The notes under the pieces are model-generated. The model was not told the DNA's origin, did not search any database, and was given only the letters and a program-made list of their open reading frames with translations. A DNA stretch of 64,000 bases. Source: JAXIPB01 sp045403155 (GTDB lineage Bacteria > Actinomycetota > Actinomycetes > Mycobacteriales > Micromonosporaceae). The stretch lies in contig JAXIPB010000071.1 in assembly GCA_045403155.1 (NCBI GenBank), forward strand, positions 21,914 to 85,913, written 5' to 3'. The position numbers were made by a program, and so were the translations under genes. Shown in pieces: positions 62,495 through 64,000 of this stretch (positions are counted from its first letter, which is position 1; each line of letters begins with the position of its first letter).

Positions 62495-62605
62495 AGGCAG
62501 GCCCTCGGCGGTTGCACCCCCCCGTAACCGCTGAGTGGGATCGGCTCGACCCCCCCGGAGCCGCTCCCCGACGACCCCCGTCACCCCCCGGACGGGGGTC
62601 GTCTC
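62495..62605 (+). ncRNA. 6C small RNA
   Basis: Three successive hairpins each expose a run of at least six C's in the loop, the defining feature of the actinobacterial 6C RNA. Hairpin 1: GCGGTTGC...GTAACCGC (62508-62531), loop with seven C's. Hairpin 2: CGGCTC/GAGCCG (62542-62563), seven C's. Hairpin 3: the terminator stem at 62570-62603, six C's. The adjacent HAD gene is the usual actinobacterial neighbour. In Streptomyces and mycobacteria 6C affects growth and development. The 5' end is not defined by sequence. Confidence 0.85.
62570..62603 (+). terminator. 6C RNA terminator hairpin
   Basis: GACGACCCCCGTC (62570-62582) and GACGGGGGTCGTC (62591-62603) are perfect 13-bp arms with loop ACCCCCCG. 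A short pyrimidine stretch follows. It also faces the convergent integrase stop 40 bases away. Confidence 0.88.
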
Positions 62606-62642
62606 TATCCCGGTCGGGTGAGATTTGCGGTCGCGGCGCAGG

Positions 62643-63902
62643 TCAGGCGTCGTCTTCCTCGTCATCCCTATTCACCTCCTCTTCGGTCGTGGGCTCGAAA
62701 GGCAGCAGATAGGCAGCGGACGGCCCGAGCGCGTCGATTACCCGCTGCTCGTAATCGTCCGGAGCGTGGGTGTACAGATCGAGCGTGGTGGACGTCTGCT
62801 CGTGCCCCAGGACCTTTCGTACGACGTTCACCGGCACGCCTTCGGTGACGAGCCAGGTCGCGTACGAGTGCCTCAGATCATGGAACCTGGCGCCTCCGAA
62901 TGCCGTCCTCGCGATCTGCGCGACCGCCTCCCGGTGCGTCTCGACGGTCTCGCTGTGAGCCTGCCCGTCCCTGCCGCGCCACGTCGCCCGGAACCCGTCC
63001 TCCGACTCGGTGATCTGACCGAGCAGACCGGCCCGGACGAGGGATGGCAGCCACACTCGGCGACGGAAGTTGTTCCGTCGCATCGGACCGCCGGCTCGGC
63101 TCGGGAACACCAGGTCGCTTGGCGAGCCGGACTCGCCGTGCCGGCGGAGCGCCTCGACCAGGAACTCCGGGAGCGGCACGCTCCGAAGGCCGGCCCTGGA
63201 CTTCGGGAATCGCCGGAGCGTGACGGCCGAAGGCGTCTCGACCGCGACCTGGTTCACGCGCAACCGCGCCTTCTCGAGGTCGACTGAGCCCCAGGTCAGT
63301 CCGGCGCACTCGCCCCAGCGCAGGCCAGCCCCCGCGGCGGTGCACAGCAAGGCCCGATGGCGGGCCGGGACGGCGGGCAATAGCCGCCCGAAGAAGTCCT
63401 CCCGGCTAAGCGTCATCGCGACGCTTCCATGGCTGCGGTTCGGCGGGATCTTGACGCCCTCGGCCGGGTTGTACGAGATGACGCGCGCCCGAACCGCCGT
63501 CTTGAGGATCATCGACATGACGCTGTAGCAGCGTACGACCGTGCCGCGTGACCGGCGGCGGACCAGGTCTGAGACCCACTCCTGGACGGCCATGTGGTCG
63601 ATCTTCGCGAGCGGCCAGGCCGACCATTGTGGAAGGACGTGTGCCCGCAGCGCCGACAGAGTGCGTTCGGCCGTGCGTGCCTCCACTTCCCGGCCCTCCA
63701 GCCAGCGACGAGCGAAATCGCCAAAGCGCACCCGGCCGGCATCCGGGTCGATGTACGTGCCATGGTTGATCGCTGACTCAGTCCCGGCGAGGAAGGCGTT
63801 CGCCTCCTTCTTGGTCCGGAAGGTCTTGGACCGCTGCCGGCCGGCGGGGTCGCGCCAGCACGCCCGAAACCGGCCGGCTGGAGTCCGTCGTACGAAGCCC
63901 AT
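62643..63902 (-). CDS. int: Tyrosine-type site-specific integrase
   Basis: A phage-type tyrosine recombinase of 419 residues starting at ATG 63902 (ATG 63911 possible). An Arm-DNA-binding N-terminus (R-S-K-T-F-R-T-K-K-E-A-N-A-F-L) and core-binding domain precede the catalytic domain. Catalytic residues: Arg195 (L-R-W-G-E), His341 and Arg344 (H-D-L-R-H-S), His367 (L-G-H-E) and Tyr377 (L-D-L-Y-T-H). The C-tail is acidic. It starts by TGATG overlap with an upstream gene cut by the window end. It is the outermost gene of a probable integrated element extending to the right. Confidence 0.92.
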   Translation of the reverse strand: MGFVRRTPAGRFRACWRDPAGRQRSKTFRTKKEANAFLAGTESAINHGTYIDPDAGRVRFGDFARRWLEGREVEARTAERTLSALRAHVLPQWSAWPLAKIDHMAVQEWVSDLVRRRSRGTVVRCYSVMSMILKTAVRARVISYNPAEGVKIPPNRSHGSVAMTLSREDFFGRLLPAVPARHRALLCTAAGAGLRWGECAGLTWGSVDLEKARLRVNQVAVETPSAVTLRRFPKSRAGLRSVPLPEFLVEALRRHGESGSPSDLVFPSRAGGPMRRNNFRRRVWLPSLVRAGLLGQITESEDGFRATWRGRDGQAHSETVETHREAVAQIARTAFGGARFHDLRHSYATWLVTEGVPVNVVRKVLGHEQTSTTLDLYTHAPDDYEQRVIDALGPSAAYLLPFEPTTEEEVNRDDEEDDA

Positions 63903-64000
63903 CAGCTCCACCGGTCCCGGTGTCGGGGCGTTGCCGGAACATCGGCACCCGGTGGCAGGTCAGGTCCGTCGTCGTGGTCGACCCCGTCGAGCCAGTTGTG
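63902..64000 (-). CDS. C-terminal end of a gene upstream of the integrase
   Basis: A minus-strand frame enters from the right edge and stops at TGA 63902-63904, overlapping the integrase ATG. Thirty-two residues are visible: acidic and Pro-rich, ending R-H-R-D-R-W-S. Position suggests an excisionase or replication/regulatory gene of the element, but the visible part does not show a domain. Confidence 0.5.
   Translation of the reverse strand, partial: HNWLDGVDHDDGPDLPPGADVPATPRHRDRWS

Noticed and set aside
62225..62642. tRNA gene as the integrase attachment site
   Set aside because: No cloverleaf or T-loop GGTTCGA-type sequence is present; the structured element is the 6C RNA.

Overview
This is a high-GC actinobacterial chromosome segment. 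Most of it looks like ordinary core genome: dense genes, strong G/C third-position bias, many GTG starts, and ATGA/GTGA stop-start overlaps. Actinobacterial markers include the futalosine menaquinone genes mqnE, mqnA and mqnC, a 14-gene complex I operon, type VII secretion (ESX) genes, DUF4229 and DUF4383 proteins, SigK/RskA-type regulation, and a 6C small RNA beside a HAD gene. The species cannot be named from sequence alone. From memory, the gene order mqnE - mqnA - mqnC - menG - FAD reductase - nuoA-N - polyprenyl synthase, and acsA - Fic-like - HAD - 6C, resembles that of Streptomyces and mycobacteria.

Layout. 1-2.4 kb (- strand): a zinc-ribbon protein running off the left edge and a secreted NlpC/P60 hydrolase. 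2.6-6.6 kb: mqnE, two small membrane proteins, a secreted M14 carboxypeptidase. 6.7-9.9 kb: cobalamin riboswitch and btuFCD. 9.9-16 kb: VOC protein, MarR regulator, HelR/HelD-like helicase, ArsR regulator, MFS transporter, mqnA. 16-21 kb: beta-lactamase-like protein and the phenylacetyl-CoA epoxidase operon paaABCDE. 21-25 kb: SigK/RskA-like pair, DUF4383, MerR regulator with a clear operator, DUF4188. 24.6-29 kb: mqnC, menG, a frameshifted AbiEi/DUF559 gene, a menaquinone-reductase-like flavoprotein. 29-45 kb: nuoABCDEFGHIJKLMN and a polyprenyl diphosphate synthase. 46-50 kb (- strand): ECF sigma/anti-sigma pair, IclR, RarD, GNAT, phage-holin-like membrane protein. 50-56 kb: partial ESX locus (eccB, two WXG100-like genes, mycP) next to a large SseB-domain protein and a small translationally coupled partner. 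56-62 kb: alpha/beta hydrolase, acsA, Fic-like protein, NAD(P)-binding oxidoreductase, HAD phosphatase. 62.5-64 kb: 6C RNA, then a tyrosine integrase, which marks the edge of a probable mobile element continuing past the right end.

How it works together. The largest theme is menaquinone-dependent respiration: MqnE/A/C build the ring, the prenyl synthase makes the tail, MenG methylates, the FAD reductase probably saturates the tail, and complex I reduces the quinone. The paa operon supplies aromatic catabolism feeding acetyl-CoA, with acsA nearby. Three points stand out. A dispersed ~70-bp palindromic element supplies the stop codon of three different genes. A 6C RNA abuts an integrase. The ESX locus lacks its motor and channel genes but carries an SseB/partner pair.
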